A stretch of DNA of 60,278 bases, taken from the NCBI GenBank assembly GCA_964540415.1, contig CAZIMM010000004.1:1-60278 (forward strand), given 5' to 3'. Source of the stretch: CAZIMM01 sp964540415. Lineage in GTDB: Bacteria > Bacillota > Clostridia > Oscillospirales > Acutalibacteraceae. The first letter of the stretch is position 1. Each line of letters opens with the position of its first letter. Positions 24,017-33,132 of the stretch are shown piece by piece. A program made the position numbers and the translations under genes. Below the pieces are notes generated by a model that saw only the letters and a list, made by a program, of their open reading frames with translations, searched no databases and was not told the DNA's origin.

Positions 24017-25181
24017 TTGTCAAACATTGTCTTTCTCGGGCTTGTCAGCTTCTTCTCGGACATCAGCTCCGAGATGGTTTATCCTCTCATCCCCCTTTAT
24101 CTGACCGCCGCGTTCGGGGCTACCCCCGCGCTTGTGGGCGTTATCGAGGGCATTGCGGAGAGCGTTGCAAGCCTGCTGAAGGTTTTCAGCGGCTATGTAA
24201 CCGACAAAAAGGGCAAGCGGAAAACCGCCGCGTTTTTCGGCTACGCCGCCGGACTTGTTTACAAGGTTGCGCTGCTTGCCGCCGGCTCGTGGGGAGGCAT
24301 TCTTGCCGCGAGGGTCACGGACAGAATCGGCAAGGGCATCCGCACCGCTCCCAGGGACAGCCTTGTCAGCGACAGCGCGGGGTCGTCGGGGCTGGGCAGA
24401 GCTTTCGGCATCCACAAGGCTCTGGACATGGCGGGTTCGGCAATCGGAATTCTCTTGTCCTTCATTCTGCTTGCATCTTCGGGCGGAAGCTTCAACTACA
24501 AGCGCATTTTCGTCATTTCCGCAATCCCGGCGGTTCTCGGCGTTGCGATGCTGCTTTTTGTAAAAGAGAACAAAAGCATACCCGCAAAGGTTCGTGAACC
24601 GTTCTGGAAAAAAGTGCGCGGGCTGGACTCGAGGCTGAAGCTTTATCTTGTAACCGCGTTCATCTTCACTCTGGGCAATTCGTCAAACACTTTTTTGCTT
24701 TTGCGGGCAAAGAGCATCGGCTTTACTGACACAAATGTTGTGCTGCTTTATTTTGTTTACAACATCACGGCAGCCGCACTTTCCGTACCGCTCGGGAAGG
24801 TCGGACAAAATCGGAAGAAAGCAGCTGCTCATCGGAGGCTATCTGATTTTTGCCGCGGTTTATCTGATGTTCGCCTTCGTTCGCAGCGCCGTGTCGCTGT
24901 ATTTCATCTTTGCGCTTTACGGAATTTATACCGCCGCGACAGCCGGTGTCGAACGCGCCTTCATTGCCGAAATTTCACCGCCGGAGCTGAAGGGCACAAT
25001 GCTCGGACTGCACGGGACTGTAGTCGGAGTGGCGCTGCTTCCGGCAAGCGTCGTTGCCGGTTTGCTCTGGAATCACATTGCACCCGCCGTACCGTTTGTG
25101 TTCGGCGCGGGTCTGTCTCTGCTTGCCGCTCTGATGCTGACTTTGGGTTTTTCCCGCGGACAAAAAAAGGCTGAACGGTGA
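24017..25181 (+). pseudogene. MFS transporter, frameshifted in the middle
   Basis: The first frame encodes an MFS N-terminal half (LVSFFSDISSEMVYPLIPLY, RIGKGIRTAPRDSLVSDS) up to AALSVPLGK near 24810. The next frame continues SDKIGRKQLLIGGYLIF and four more helices to the stop at 25181. The split falls exactly between two halves of one MFS motif, so this is one gene of about 388 codons with a one-base gain or two-base loss near 24808-24815. The intact family are drug or metabolite efflux permeases. TTG start; the ribosome binding site is weak. Confidence 0.85.
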
Positions 25182-25226
25182 GCGGCTCGCTCAAATATTA
25201 AATATTAATATCTACTATATTTTCTC

Positions 25227-25255
25227 TTGTTTCAGCTAATTTTTTATGATATTAT
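25227..25255 (+). promoter_or_regulatory. Candidate promoter of the lipase-like / ceramidase-like operon
   Basis: TTGTTT (25227-25232), 17 bp, TATTAT (25250-25255) in an AT-rich dip, about 150 bp before the first gene. The -35 is only partly consensus. Confidence 0.45.
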
Positions 25256-25403
25256 ATAGTTCGGAACGGCACGGACAAGTTGCGGACACCGTGCCGGGTT
25301 ATTATGTCCGATCAGGCTCAGCCGGGCACGGCTCGCGGTCATTCGTGTGCACCGCCGAACTGCCCGGGCGGGACGGAGAGACAAAAATACCATGGGGGTT
25401 TTT

Positions 25404-26756
25404 ATGGATAAGCTCTGCAGCTGCGGCAACGTTCCGTGCGTCATTGTGCCGGGCATCGGCCAATGCGAGGTGTACCAGACGGGAACGGACGGTTCCAGAA
25501 TAAGAACGGTTTTTCCCTTTGACATCAACGCAAAAGCACTCGTGGCAAAAGTTGCGCCGCGTGCTCTCGCGATGATCGCTTTCAGGCGCGACCTCGGCTT
25601 CTCCGACGCCCTTGCGGACGCTCTCATTGATCAAATCGGCGGAATAATCTGCAAACCCGACGGCACGCCCGTGTTTGATCTCAAGACAGTCACCTTCGAC
25701 TATTCGCTTGCCGAATGCTCGAAGGCTGAGCGCAAATTCATCTTCACCATGGTGCCGATTCAGCCGCTTGAGGACAAAATCGGTGCCGACCATATCTATT
25801 ATTACGCCTACAATCCCTTCGGCAGGGCGGACGAGGCGGCAGACGGTCTGCACGATTTCATTCAGCTCGTCAAGCGCCGCACCGGGCACGAAAAGGTGAA
25901 CATTGTGCCGGTGAGCCTGGGCGGAACAATTGCCGAATATTATCTCGGGCGATATGCCGACCGCGGGGACATCAACCGTGTTGTGTCCGTTGTTCCGGCT
26001 TACGACGGCTCGCAGCTGCTTGCGGACATTTTCACGGACAACCTGCTTTATGACAGCTATGAGGAGGCTTTTACCTCCATGCTCGGCAGAGGCACGACGG
26101 AAGAGGTAAAAAAATACCTCGGCATTGTTCCGAAGGATGTCTTCAACAAAATCCTGCACACCGTTATGCGCGCCGTTGTTGAGCGGGTGTGCATGAATTC
26201 CTCAGTCATCTGGGGGCTTATCCCGGCCTCGCAGTATGAGGAGCTGAGCGCGCGCATGATATCCGACCCGGCGCATGCCGAGCTTAAGAAGGTTACGGAC
26301 GAGGCTTATGCCTACCGCCGCGACTTTCCGCAAATTGTCGACAGACTGCGCGGGCAGGGTGTTGTTTTTGAGGATGTATGCTGCCACGGCGTGCGCATTC
26401 TTGAGTTTTCATCGTCCAAAAGCCTTGATTCCGACCATATTGTCCATACCCACTCCTCCTCCATGGGCGCTGTTTGCGCTCCGCTGGGCGAGACCCTGCC
26501 CGAGGACTACAAGCCCGCCGGCACAGGCTGCTCAAATCCGGAGCACAACCACATTTCCCCCTGCCGGACGGTGGATGCCTCCGCCGGAATGATTCCTGAC
26601 ACCACCTGGTATTTCAAGGGCCAGTCGCACGACACCGTGCAGTACTGCAAGACGGTGCTCGATGCCCTCGAATGGCTGCTTTCCGACGAAAAAGAGAAAA
26701 CAGTTTTTTCCGACCCGCGTTATCCCCAGTTCACAGTTATTGAAAACCCGGTTTGA
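25404..26756 (+). CDS. Lipase-like alpha/beta hydrolase, intracellular paralogue
   Basis: This 450-residue protein begins CSCGNVPCVIVPGIGQCEVY. It has HIYYYAYNPFGRADEAADGL, a nucleophile elbow VNIVPVSLGGTIAEYY (Ser ~165), and a C-terminal block SDHIVHTHSS then DTTWYFKGQSHDTV that could supply the Asp and His of a triad. It is clearly paralogous to the secreted protein at 28897-30819 and more distantly to 43938-45437. No signal peptide is visible from the chosen ATG (GGGGG five bases upstream), unlike its paralogues. It is followed by the ceramidase-like gene after 46 bp. Substrate is unknown. Confidence 0.78.
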   Translation: MDKLCSCGNVPCVIVPGIGQCEVYQTGTDGSRIRTVFPFDINAKALVAKVAPRALAMIAFRRDLGFSDALADALIDQIGGIICKPDGTPVFDLKTVTFDYSLAECSKAERKFIFTMVPIQPLEDKIGADHIYYYAYNPFGRADEAADGLHDFIQLVKRRTGHEKVNIVPVSLGGTIAEYYLGRYADRGDINRVVSVVPAYDGSQLLADIFTDNLLYDSYEEAFTSMLGRGTTEEVKKYLGIVPKDVFNKILHTVMRAVVERVCMNSSVIWGLIPASQYEELSARMISDPAHAELKKVTDEAYAYRRDFPQIVDRLRGQGVVFEDVCCHGVRILEFSSSKSLDSDHIVHTHSSSMGAVCAPLGETLPEDYKPAGTGCSNPEHNHISPCRTVDASAGMIPDTTWYFKGQSHDTVQYCKTVLDALEWLLSDEKEKTVFSDPRYPQFTVIENPV

Positions 26757-26802
26757 CAGAGCGGGTTTAGCAAATAAGGTTTTGAAAGGATACATAAGCT
26801 CT

Positions 26803-28881
26803 ATGAAAAAGATGAACAGAACGCAAAGAATTTTTTTCAAGTCTCTTTCGGTTCTTCTGTGCGCGGCGCTTGCGTTTTCCTCCGCCGCCCTCGTTTCCGG
26901 CAACACCGATTCGGTGTTTGCACAGCCGGACACTGCACAGGCGGCAGCCGAAACCGCCCTTGAAACCGCCGAAATGGCAAAGGAGCAAACACTTGACAGC
27001 TCTGCACCCGAGCAGGCTGACACTGCGGAGGTGCTTGAAGGATTGAACGTTGAAAAGTTTACTGCCGCGCTGAACAAAGAAACCGACAAATACAAGGGCA
27101 CGGCGAATTCAAACCGCCATCCGCTCGAGCCCGTTTATGTTGAGCTTGACGGAAAGAGCTACAATCTGCTCAACCCCGTGCAGGCGATTGCCGCGCTGAC
27201 AAAAGCAAAGACGGACGCACAGCTGAAATATGTTCTTTTCACCTATCTTGAGCTGGGCTTTACGGACATTCTGAACATGCTGTTCATTGCCGTTCCGGAT
27301 GCAACGCGCATTCTCAAGGAGTCCGAGTACGTCAGCGAAAACTTCCTGCCGGGCGACAAAAAGTTCCTCACCTCGTCGGCGGACGGCGCATGCTGGAGTC
27401 TCGGCTATTCACAAAAGAGCCTTGTGCCGGACGATATCCTCTCCGGCAAAAAGAAATATTATCTCGCGGGCTATCTGCTTCAGAACCTGCCGTCCAACAC
27501 GGTTGAAACCGTGCTTGACGACATGAAGGTGCGCACAATCGTGCTTGACGACGGCTCGGGCAGAGGTCTGGTTTCGTTTTCAACGATTGACTGCATCGGC
27601 ATTGCGAACGCGGACATCCGCGACATCCGTGCACTGCTCAAGGACACAATCGAGGAATACGGCATCAAGAGCGTCAACGTGTTTTCAACTCACTGCCACA
27701 GCGAGATTGACACTCTCGGCCTCTGGAATCCTTTCTTCCTCAAGGCCGGCAACAATATCCTCGCTTCACTGACCAAAGACAAGCTTCTCAAGAGCAAGGC
27801 AGGCCCCGACGAGGAGTTCATGGCACTGCTCAAAAAGCGCACGGCAGACTCCGTCAAGGAGGCTTGTGCAGGAATGAAGCGCGGCGAAATGTACCTTGCA
27901 ACCAAGGACGGCGCAAAGTATATGTTCGACAAGCGCGACCCGTCCGTTTATGAAACCGACATCACCACTCTGCGCTTTGTGCCTTACGATGCTTCGGTTA
28001 CTCCGACCCTCATTCTGAACATGGCGGGGCATCCTTACATAACCGGCCTGAAAACAGACGAAAGCTCCGGAAAAGAGCTTTCCGCGGACTATGTTTATTA
28101 TGCCGAGGAGGTTGTCAACCGCGGCGGCTACAACTTCATGTTCTTCAACGGCGCAATCCTCGGTGTTTATACCGACCGCGGGCAGACCAACGACGGCGTT
28201 GACATGACAAGGCGCTCTCAGCAGGCGGAGAGATTCGGCCGCGAAATCGGCTACTTTGCAATGAGCATGACCAAGACCTATGAACAGATTCTTGAAGCGG
28301 ACTACGTTGACTGGGAGACAATCAACGCCGAAAAGAACGTTGAGGGCTACACCCTCTGGTGTGAGGACTGGGAACCGGTGAATGAAAAACGCGTTGACCC
28401 GATTCTCAACATCATCCTTTCGGAAGTTACACTCACGGTTGAAAACCCGATTATTGAGGGTGCCGGCAAGCTCGGCCTTGTCAACCACACCGTGTTCAAG
28501 GGTGCTGACGGATACTACAAAACCGTCTCCGAAATCGGCTATCTCGAAATCGGCAAGGATTTGAAGGTTGCGATGATGCCCGGCGAATACACTCAGGAGC
28601 TCATCAGCGGCGGCGGAGTTATGGACGCGGAATCCGCTTTCTCCTGCAAGGACTTCGGCTACCCCTCCCTCAATGAAATCGTCGGCGCAAAGCTCATTTG
28701 CTTCGGTCTCGCAAACGACGAGCTGGGTTACATTGTCCCCGACAACGACTACTGCATGATTTTCTTTGATGATGTTCAGCCCTTCGGCGACCATTATCAG
28801 GAAAGCATTGCTTTCGGCAGATGCGTTGCGTCGGACACAACCAGGGCGTTTGAAATAATGTACAATTCCATCGAGAAATAA
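26803..28881 (+). CDS. Secreted neutral-ceramidase-like protein
   Basis: This 692-residue protein has a basic N-terminus and hydrophobic helix (FFKSLSVLLCAALAFSSAAL), so it is exported. After an Ala/Glu-rich linker comes a region resembling the neutral/alkaline ceramidase N-terminal domain: VNVFSTHCHSEIDTLGLWNP (possible metal-binding His), LILNMAGHPYI, FMFFNGAILGVYTDRG and MMPGEYTQEL. The classical catalytic Asn-Gly-Asp-x-Ser-Pro box is not clear, so activity is uncertain. It is flanked in one operon by two lipase-like paralogues, which fits extracellular lipid or sphingolipid handling. Confidence 0.65.
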   Translation: MKKMNRTQRIFFKSLSVLLCAALAFSSAALVSGNTDSVFAQPDTAQAAAETALETAEMAKEQTLDSSAPEQADTAEVLEGLNVEKFTAALNKETDKYKGTANSNRHPLEPVYVELDGKSYNLLNPVQAIAALTKAKTDAQLKYVLFTYLELGFTDILNMLFIAVPDATRILKESEYVSENFLPGDKKFLTSSADGACWSLGYSQKSLVPDDILSGKKKYYLAGYLLQNLPSNTVETVLDDMKVRTIVLDDGSGRGLVSFSTIDCIGIANADIRDIRALLKDTIEEYGIKSVNVFSTHCHSEIDTLGLWNPFFLKAGNNILASLTKDKLLKSKAGPDEEFMALLKKRTADSVKEACAGMKRGEMYLATKDGAKYMFDKRDPSVYETDITTLRFVPYDASVTPTLILNMAGHPYITGLKTDESSGKELSADYVYYAEEVVNRGGYNFMFFNGAILGVYTDRGQTNDGVDMTRRSQQAERFGREIGYFAMSMTKTYEQILEADYVDWETINAEKNVEGYTLWCEDWEPVNEKRVDPILNIILSEVTLTVENPIIEGAGKLGLVNHTVFKGADGYYKTVSEIGYLEIGKDLKVAMMPGEYTQELISGGGVMDAESAFSCKDFGYPSLNEIVGAKLICFGLANDELGYIVPDNDYCMIFFDDVQPFGDHYQESIAFGRCVASDTTRAFEIMYNSIEK

Positions 28882-28896
28882 CAGGAGGTAAACACA

Positions 28897-30819
28897 GTGA
28901 AAAACTTCAAAAAGGTTATTGCCGCTCTGCTCTCCTTCGCACTCATCGTCGGTGCAACATTCGTCACCGCAGGCATGAAGGGTGCCGACCTCGGCGTGGC
29001 ATCGGAGAACATCCTTGCCGCAGGCGAGGAAGCCGTTGACACTCTTGTGACAATGATGAAGGCAAACGCCGAAAAGGAAACCGAAGCGAACGGCCGCTGC
29101 AATTGCGGTTATGACCCGGTTATCGTCCTCCCCGGCATCAATCATTCAAGGGCTTATCTCTGCGATGAAAACGGCAACCCGGCTCTCGACGCTGACGGAA
29201 ACGTCATTGAGGGCAACAACATCATTGTCAACGCGCCTTATGTCAAGGATGTCGCGCTCAAAGAGCTGCCCGGCCCGCTTCTTGCAACCCTGCTCACCCA
29301 GCACGATGCCGGCCTTTCCAAGGCTGCTGCCAAGGTTGTTGACGCTGTGGTTTCCGTCCAGAAGGCGGACAACAACGGCGACACCTACAATGACATCAAG
29401 GTTTACCGTTATGATTCCATGGCAAAGGTCAGCAAATCCGACTATGACTGGCTCAACAGAATGGTTCCCATGCAGGATCTCATTGATGTTGTCGGCAAGG
29501 ACCATATGTATTTCTTCACCTTCAACCTCGCGGGCGACCCGATGGATTCCGCAGACGAGCTTGACGCTTACATCCAGAAGGTTAAGCGTGAGACAGGGCA
29601 CGACAAGGTCAGCCTTCTCTCCGTGAGCCTCGGCGGCACGCTGTTCACGGCTTACGTTGAAAAATACAAGCAGAAGAACGATGTTTCCTGTGCAGTCAAC
29701 GCTGTTGCGGTGCTCAACGGCACAAACATTGTTGAGGACTTCTTCAACCGCAACTGGAACCTCTCCGATGATTTCCTTTACAACGAATTTATGCCGATGT
29801 TTGCGGAGGAAAACATGGATTCCAAGGCTCTCGGCTACGTTTTCAATTTTGTGCTCAGGCTTCTCCCGAAGCAGGTGCTCATGAACACACTGACCGCCGC
29901 GTATGACCCGCTTTACAACCAGATGCTTACGAAAATCCCGCAGTTCTGGGCGATGATTTCCAAGGAAGCATATGCAAAGCTCGCACCCGCGCTCATCGGC
30001 GGTGAGGAATATGCGGTGCTCAAGAGCAGAACCGACGCTTACCAGCAGGCAAGAATCAACCTCGAAAGCAACATGAAATACATGATTGCAAACGGCACGA
30101 GAATTCATAACATCTGCGGCTACAATCTGTTCAGCGGTGACGTGCAGTACAATATGTTCAAGATTGCCGCCTCAGCTCAATATGTAAACTCGGATTCGAT
30201 AATCCCGATTGAGTCAACTGCTCTGGGCTGCACGGCTGTTCTGCCCGGCCAAACAATTACCGGCCATGACGGCTCGAAGTACCTTTCACCCGACAAGAGC
30301 GTTTACGCAGGCACCTGCGTCCTGCCGGACAGCACCTGGTTCTTCAAGGATCTCCACCACGAGGATGCCGGCAACAATGCCGCAACGATGAACCTCGTCA
30401 AGGAAATCCTGATTGACAAGGACTTCAAGAGCGTTGATTACAAACCCGACATCTTCCCGCAGTTCAATTACGGCACAAACAACAAGGTTCTGCGCCGCTG
30501 GCTGCTTCCGGATGCGAAGGCAGTTGACCAGAGCACCCTGAGCGCCGAGGACAAGGCAGAGCTGAACGCCGCTATTGCAGAGGGTGAGCATGTTCTCACC
30601 GCAACAATCGGCGACTCCGCCGCAGTTGTTGCCGCGACCGACAGGCTCAACGCAATCCTTGTGAAAATCGGTGTGCGCGAGCCCGAGAAGACCCCCACAA
30701 AATTTGACGACATTCTTGAAACAATCGCCCGCATTTGCAGCGACGCGATGAACAAAACCGTCGGAGGCCGCGGCTTCTCCGATGTTCCCAAGGATGCAGT
30801 CAAGAGCATATTCAGCTGA
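28897..30819 (+). CDS. Secreted lipase-like alpha/beta hydrolase with helical C-terminal domain
   Basis: This 640-residue protein has a signal peptide (KKVIAALLSFALIVGATFVT) and the same start as its paralogue (CNCGYDPVIVLPGINHS). It has HMYFFTFNLAGDPMDSADEL, the elbow VSLLSVSLGGTLFTAY, and a C-terminal block VNSDSIIPIES then DSTWFFKDLHHEDA. Residues about 540-590 (DKAELNAAIAEGEHVL...) look like a FIVAR-type helical module absent from the other copies, perhaps for surface attachment. The start is GTG with AGGAGGT eight bases upstream. It is last in the operon, 15 bp after the ceramidase-like gene. Confidence 0.8.
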   Translation: MKNFKKVIAALLSFALIVGATFVTAGMKGADLGVASENILAAGEEAVDTLVTMMKANAEKETEANGRCNCGYDPVIVLPGINHSRAYLCDENGNPALDADGNVIEGNNIIVNAPYVKDVALKELPGPLLATLLTQHDAGLSKAAAKVVDAVVSVQKADNNGDTYNDIKVYRYDSMAKVSKSDYDWLNRMVPMQDLIDVVGKDHMYFFTFNLAGDPMDSADELDAYIQKVKRETGHDKVSLLSVSLGGTLFTAYVEKYKQKNDVSCAVNAVAVLNGTNIVEDFFNRNWNLSDDFLYNEFMPMFAEENMDSKALGYVFNFVLRLLPKQVLMNTLTAAYDPLYNQMLTKIPQFWAMISKEAYAKLAPALIGGEEYAVLKSRTDAYQQARINLESNMKYMIANGTRIHNICGYNLFSGDVQYNMFKIAASAQYVNSDSIIPIESTALGCTAVLPGQTITGHDGSKYLSPDKSVYAGTCVLPDSTWFFKDLHHEDAGNNAATMNLVKEILIDKDFKSVDYKPDIFPQFNYGTNNKVLRRWLLPDAKAVDQSTLSAEDKAELNAAIAEGEHVLTATIGDSAAVVAATDRLNAILVKIGVREPEKTPTKFDDILETIARICSDAMNKTVGGRGFSDVPKDAVKSIFS

Positions 30820-30853
30820 TAATCTCCCTTTTGCGGGAGCACGACTCATAATG

Positions 30854-31063
30854 AAGGGGCTGTCGCATTTAGATGCAGAAAGCGTTTTCTCCGCCCCGAA
30901 GGCGTACAAAGGTACTCCGAGGGGGCGGAAAAACGCTTAAAAAAGTAAAAGAAAAAAACGCGGATTTTGAGCTGTTTCATATGATGATTCGGTTCAGAAT
31001 CCGTATATTTTATTTGCTATTCTGTTTTTACTTTTTGGTCTGCGCTAAATGCGACAGCCCCTT
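30854..31063. mobile_element. MITE-like element with 18-bp perfect terminal inverted repeats
   Basis: The ends AAGGGGCTGTCGCATTTA (30854-30871) and its exact reverse complement (31046-31063) bracket about 210 bp with no coding potential. Similarity continues weakly inward (GCAGA). An internal hairpin pairs AGCGTTTT-CCGCCCC (30881-30897) with GGGGCGGAAAAACGCT (30922-30937). GGGGCTGTCGCA-type ends are common in insertion sequences, so this is probably a non-autonomous derivative. Related fragments are at 9792-9884 and 55558-55588. Confidence 0.8.
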
Positions 31064-31137
31064 TTTCTGTGCGGTTCAGCCTCACTTCCGCGCCCGGAGC
31101 GTGGAATTTCCGTGCGCCGTTACCCCGCAATCCGCGC

Positions 31138-31166
31138 TTGACAAAAGTGCCCGTAGCATATACAAT
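31138..31166 (+). promoter_or_regulatory. Promoter of acnA-icd
   Basis: TTGACA (31138-31143), 17-bp spacer, TACAAT (31161-31166), 35 bp before the acnA start. Confidence 0.8.
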
Positions 31167-31200
31167 ATAAAATATATTTTTAACGAGAGAAGTGGAAAAA

Positions 31201-33132
31201 ATGGGGCTTAACATTGCTCAGAAGCTGATAAAAGCTCACATGGTCAGCGGAGAAATGACAGTCGGCTCGGAAATCGGGCTGAAAATTGACCAGACCCTCA
31301 CGCAGGACGCAACGGGCACCATGGCATACCTGGAATTTGAGGCCATGGGCGTTGAAAGAGTCAAGACGGAGCTTTCCGTCGCTTATGTCGACCATAATAC
31401 ATTACAAACAGGCTTTGAAAACGCGGATGACCACCGTTTTATCCGCAGCTGTGCCAGAAAGCACGGCCTGCGTTATTCCCACCCCGGCAACGGCATCTGC
31501 CATCAGGTGCATCTTGAGCGCTTCGGCAAGCCGGGCAAAACCCTTATCGGGTCAGACAGCCACACCCCGACGGGCGGCGGCATCGGAATGCTTGCAATGG
31601 GCTGCGGCGGAATGGACGTTGCGGTTGCAATGGGCGGCGGAACTTACTACATCACAATGCCGAAGGTGACCCTTGTGCGCCTGTCCGGAAAGCTTTCCCC
31701 GTGGGTTGCCGCAAAGGACATCATCCTTGAGGTTCTGCGCATTATGAGCGTCAAGGGCGGCGTCGGCAAAATCATCGAATACGGCGGAGAGGGTGTTGCC
31801 ACCCTCACTGTTCCCGAGCGCGCAACAATCACCAACATGGGCGCGGAGCTCGGCGCGACAACATCCGTTTTCCCCTCGGATGAGGTGACAAAGGGCTTCC
31901 TGACCGCTCAGGGCAGGGCGGAGGACTGGACGGAGCTTTCAGCCGACGCGGACGCGGTGTATGACGAAGTTATCGACATCGACCTTTCCACCCTCGCACC
32001 GATGGCTGCAATGCCCCATATGCCGGACAATGTCAAATCCGTCACGGAAATCGGAAAAATCAAGGTTGACCAGGTTTGCATCGGCTCCTGCACGAACTCA
32101 TCGCTGCTCGATATGCTCAAGGTTGCCGCGATTCTCAGGGGCAAAACGGTCAACCCCGGAGTCAGCCTTGCAATTGCTCCCGGCTCAAAGCAGGTGCTCA
32201 CAATGCTTTCGCTCAACGGCGCTCTCGCCGACATGATTTCGGCAGGCGCGCGCGTTCTGGAATCCGCCTGCGGCCCGTGCATCGGCATGGGGCAGTCCCC
32301 GAACTCGAACGGCGTATCCCTGCGCACCTTCAACCGCAACTTTGAGGGACGCTCCGGCACTGCCGACGGCAAGATTTACCTTGTGAGTCCCGAGGTTGCG
32401 GCGGCAAGCGCAATCAACGGTTTTTTGACAGACCCGCGCGAACTCGGCGCTGCGCCGGAGGTCAATCTGCCCGAAAGCTTCCTTGTTAACGACAATCTCA
32501 TCGAGCCGCCTGTTCCTGCCGAGGAAGCAGCGACGGTTAAAATCGAATACGGCCCGAACATCAAACCCTTCCCCGTCACCGACGCTCTTGCAGACGACCT
32601 TTCGGCAAAGGTTGTGCTCAAGGTCGGCGACAACATCACAACCGACCATATTATGCCGGCAGGCGCGAAAATCCTGCCTTACCGTTCAAACATCCCCTAT
32701 CTTTCACAGTTCTGCTTCAGACAGTGCGACGAAAACTTTGCCGAAAACTGCAAGCGCGAGGGCAAGGGCTTCATCGTCGGCGGCTCGAACTACGGCCAGG
32801 GCTCGTCACGCGAGCACGCTGCGCTGGTTCCGCTTTATCTCGGAATCAAGGCTGTCATCACCAAGTCCTTTGCGAGAATACACAGCGCGAACCTTGTCAA
32901 CTCCGGCATAATTCCGCTCACCTTTGCAAACCCTGCGGATTATGACAAAATTTCTGTATGGGATGAGCTGGCACTTCCCGGAATCAGAGCGGCGCTTGCC
33001 AAGGCAGGTAAAGTGACGCTGAAGAATCTGACCAAAAACGAAGAATATGAGCTTGCATACGATTTGTCCGAACGTCAGCGCAATATGCTGCTCGCCGGCG
33101 GTCTGCTCAATTATACAAGGGAGAATTCATGA
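31201..33132 (+). CDS. acnA: Aconitate hydratase
   Basis: This 643-residue enzyme of the aconitase superfamily shows LIGSDSHTPTGGGIGMLAMG, the cluster-binding VCIGSCTNSSLLDM and ACGPCIGMGQSPNS (three Cys of the 4Fe-4S cluster), and a swivel domain with KVGDNITTDHIMPAGAKILP and GSNYGQGSSREHAAL. It interconverts citrate and isocitrate. The length fits the short bacterial aconitase group. The ATG at 31201 is taken; an in-frame GTG three codons earlier is possible. It overlaps icd by 4 bp, so both are co-translated. No citrate synthase gene is in the window. Confidence 0.93.
   Translation: MGLNIAQKLIKAHMVSGEMTVGSEIGLKIDQTLTQDATGTMAYLEFEAMGVERVKTELSVAYVDHNTLQTGFENADDHRFIRSCARKHGLRYSHPGNGICHQVHLERFGKPGKTLIGSDSHTPTGGGIGMLAMGCGGMDVAVAMGGGTYYITMPKVTLVRLSGKLSPWVAAKDIILEVLRIMSVKGGVGKIIEYGGEGVATLTVPERATITNMGAELGATTSVFPSDEVTKGFLTAQGRAEDWTELSADADAVYDEVIDIDLSTLAPMAAMPHMPDNVKSVTEIGKIKVDQVCIGSCTNSSLLDMLKVAAILRGKTVNPGVSLAIAPGSKQVLTMLSLNGALADMISAGARVLESACGPCIGMGQSPNSNGVSLRTFNRNFEGRSGTADGKIYLVSPEVAAASAINGFLTDPRELGAAPEVNLPESFLVNDNLIEPPVPAEEAATVKIEYGPNIKPFPVTDALADDLSAKVVLKVGDNITTDHIMPAGAKILPYRSNIPYLSQFCFRQCDENFAENCKREGKGFIVGGSNYGQGSSREHAALVPLYLGIKAVITKSFARIHSANLVNSGIIPLTFANPADYDKISVWDELALPGIRAALAKAGKVTLKNLTKNEEYELAYDLSERQRNMLLAGGLLNYTRENS

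Noticed and set aside
27766..29145. A 459-residue open frame antisense to the ceramidase-like and lipase-like genes
   Set aside because: It is a mirror of GC-rich codon use in the real genes; it is Val/His/Cys-rich, has no domain, and crosses the boundary of two well-supported genes.
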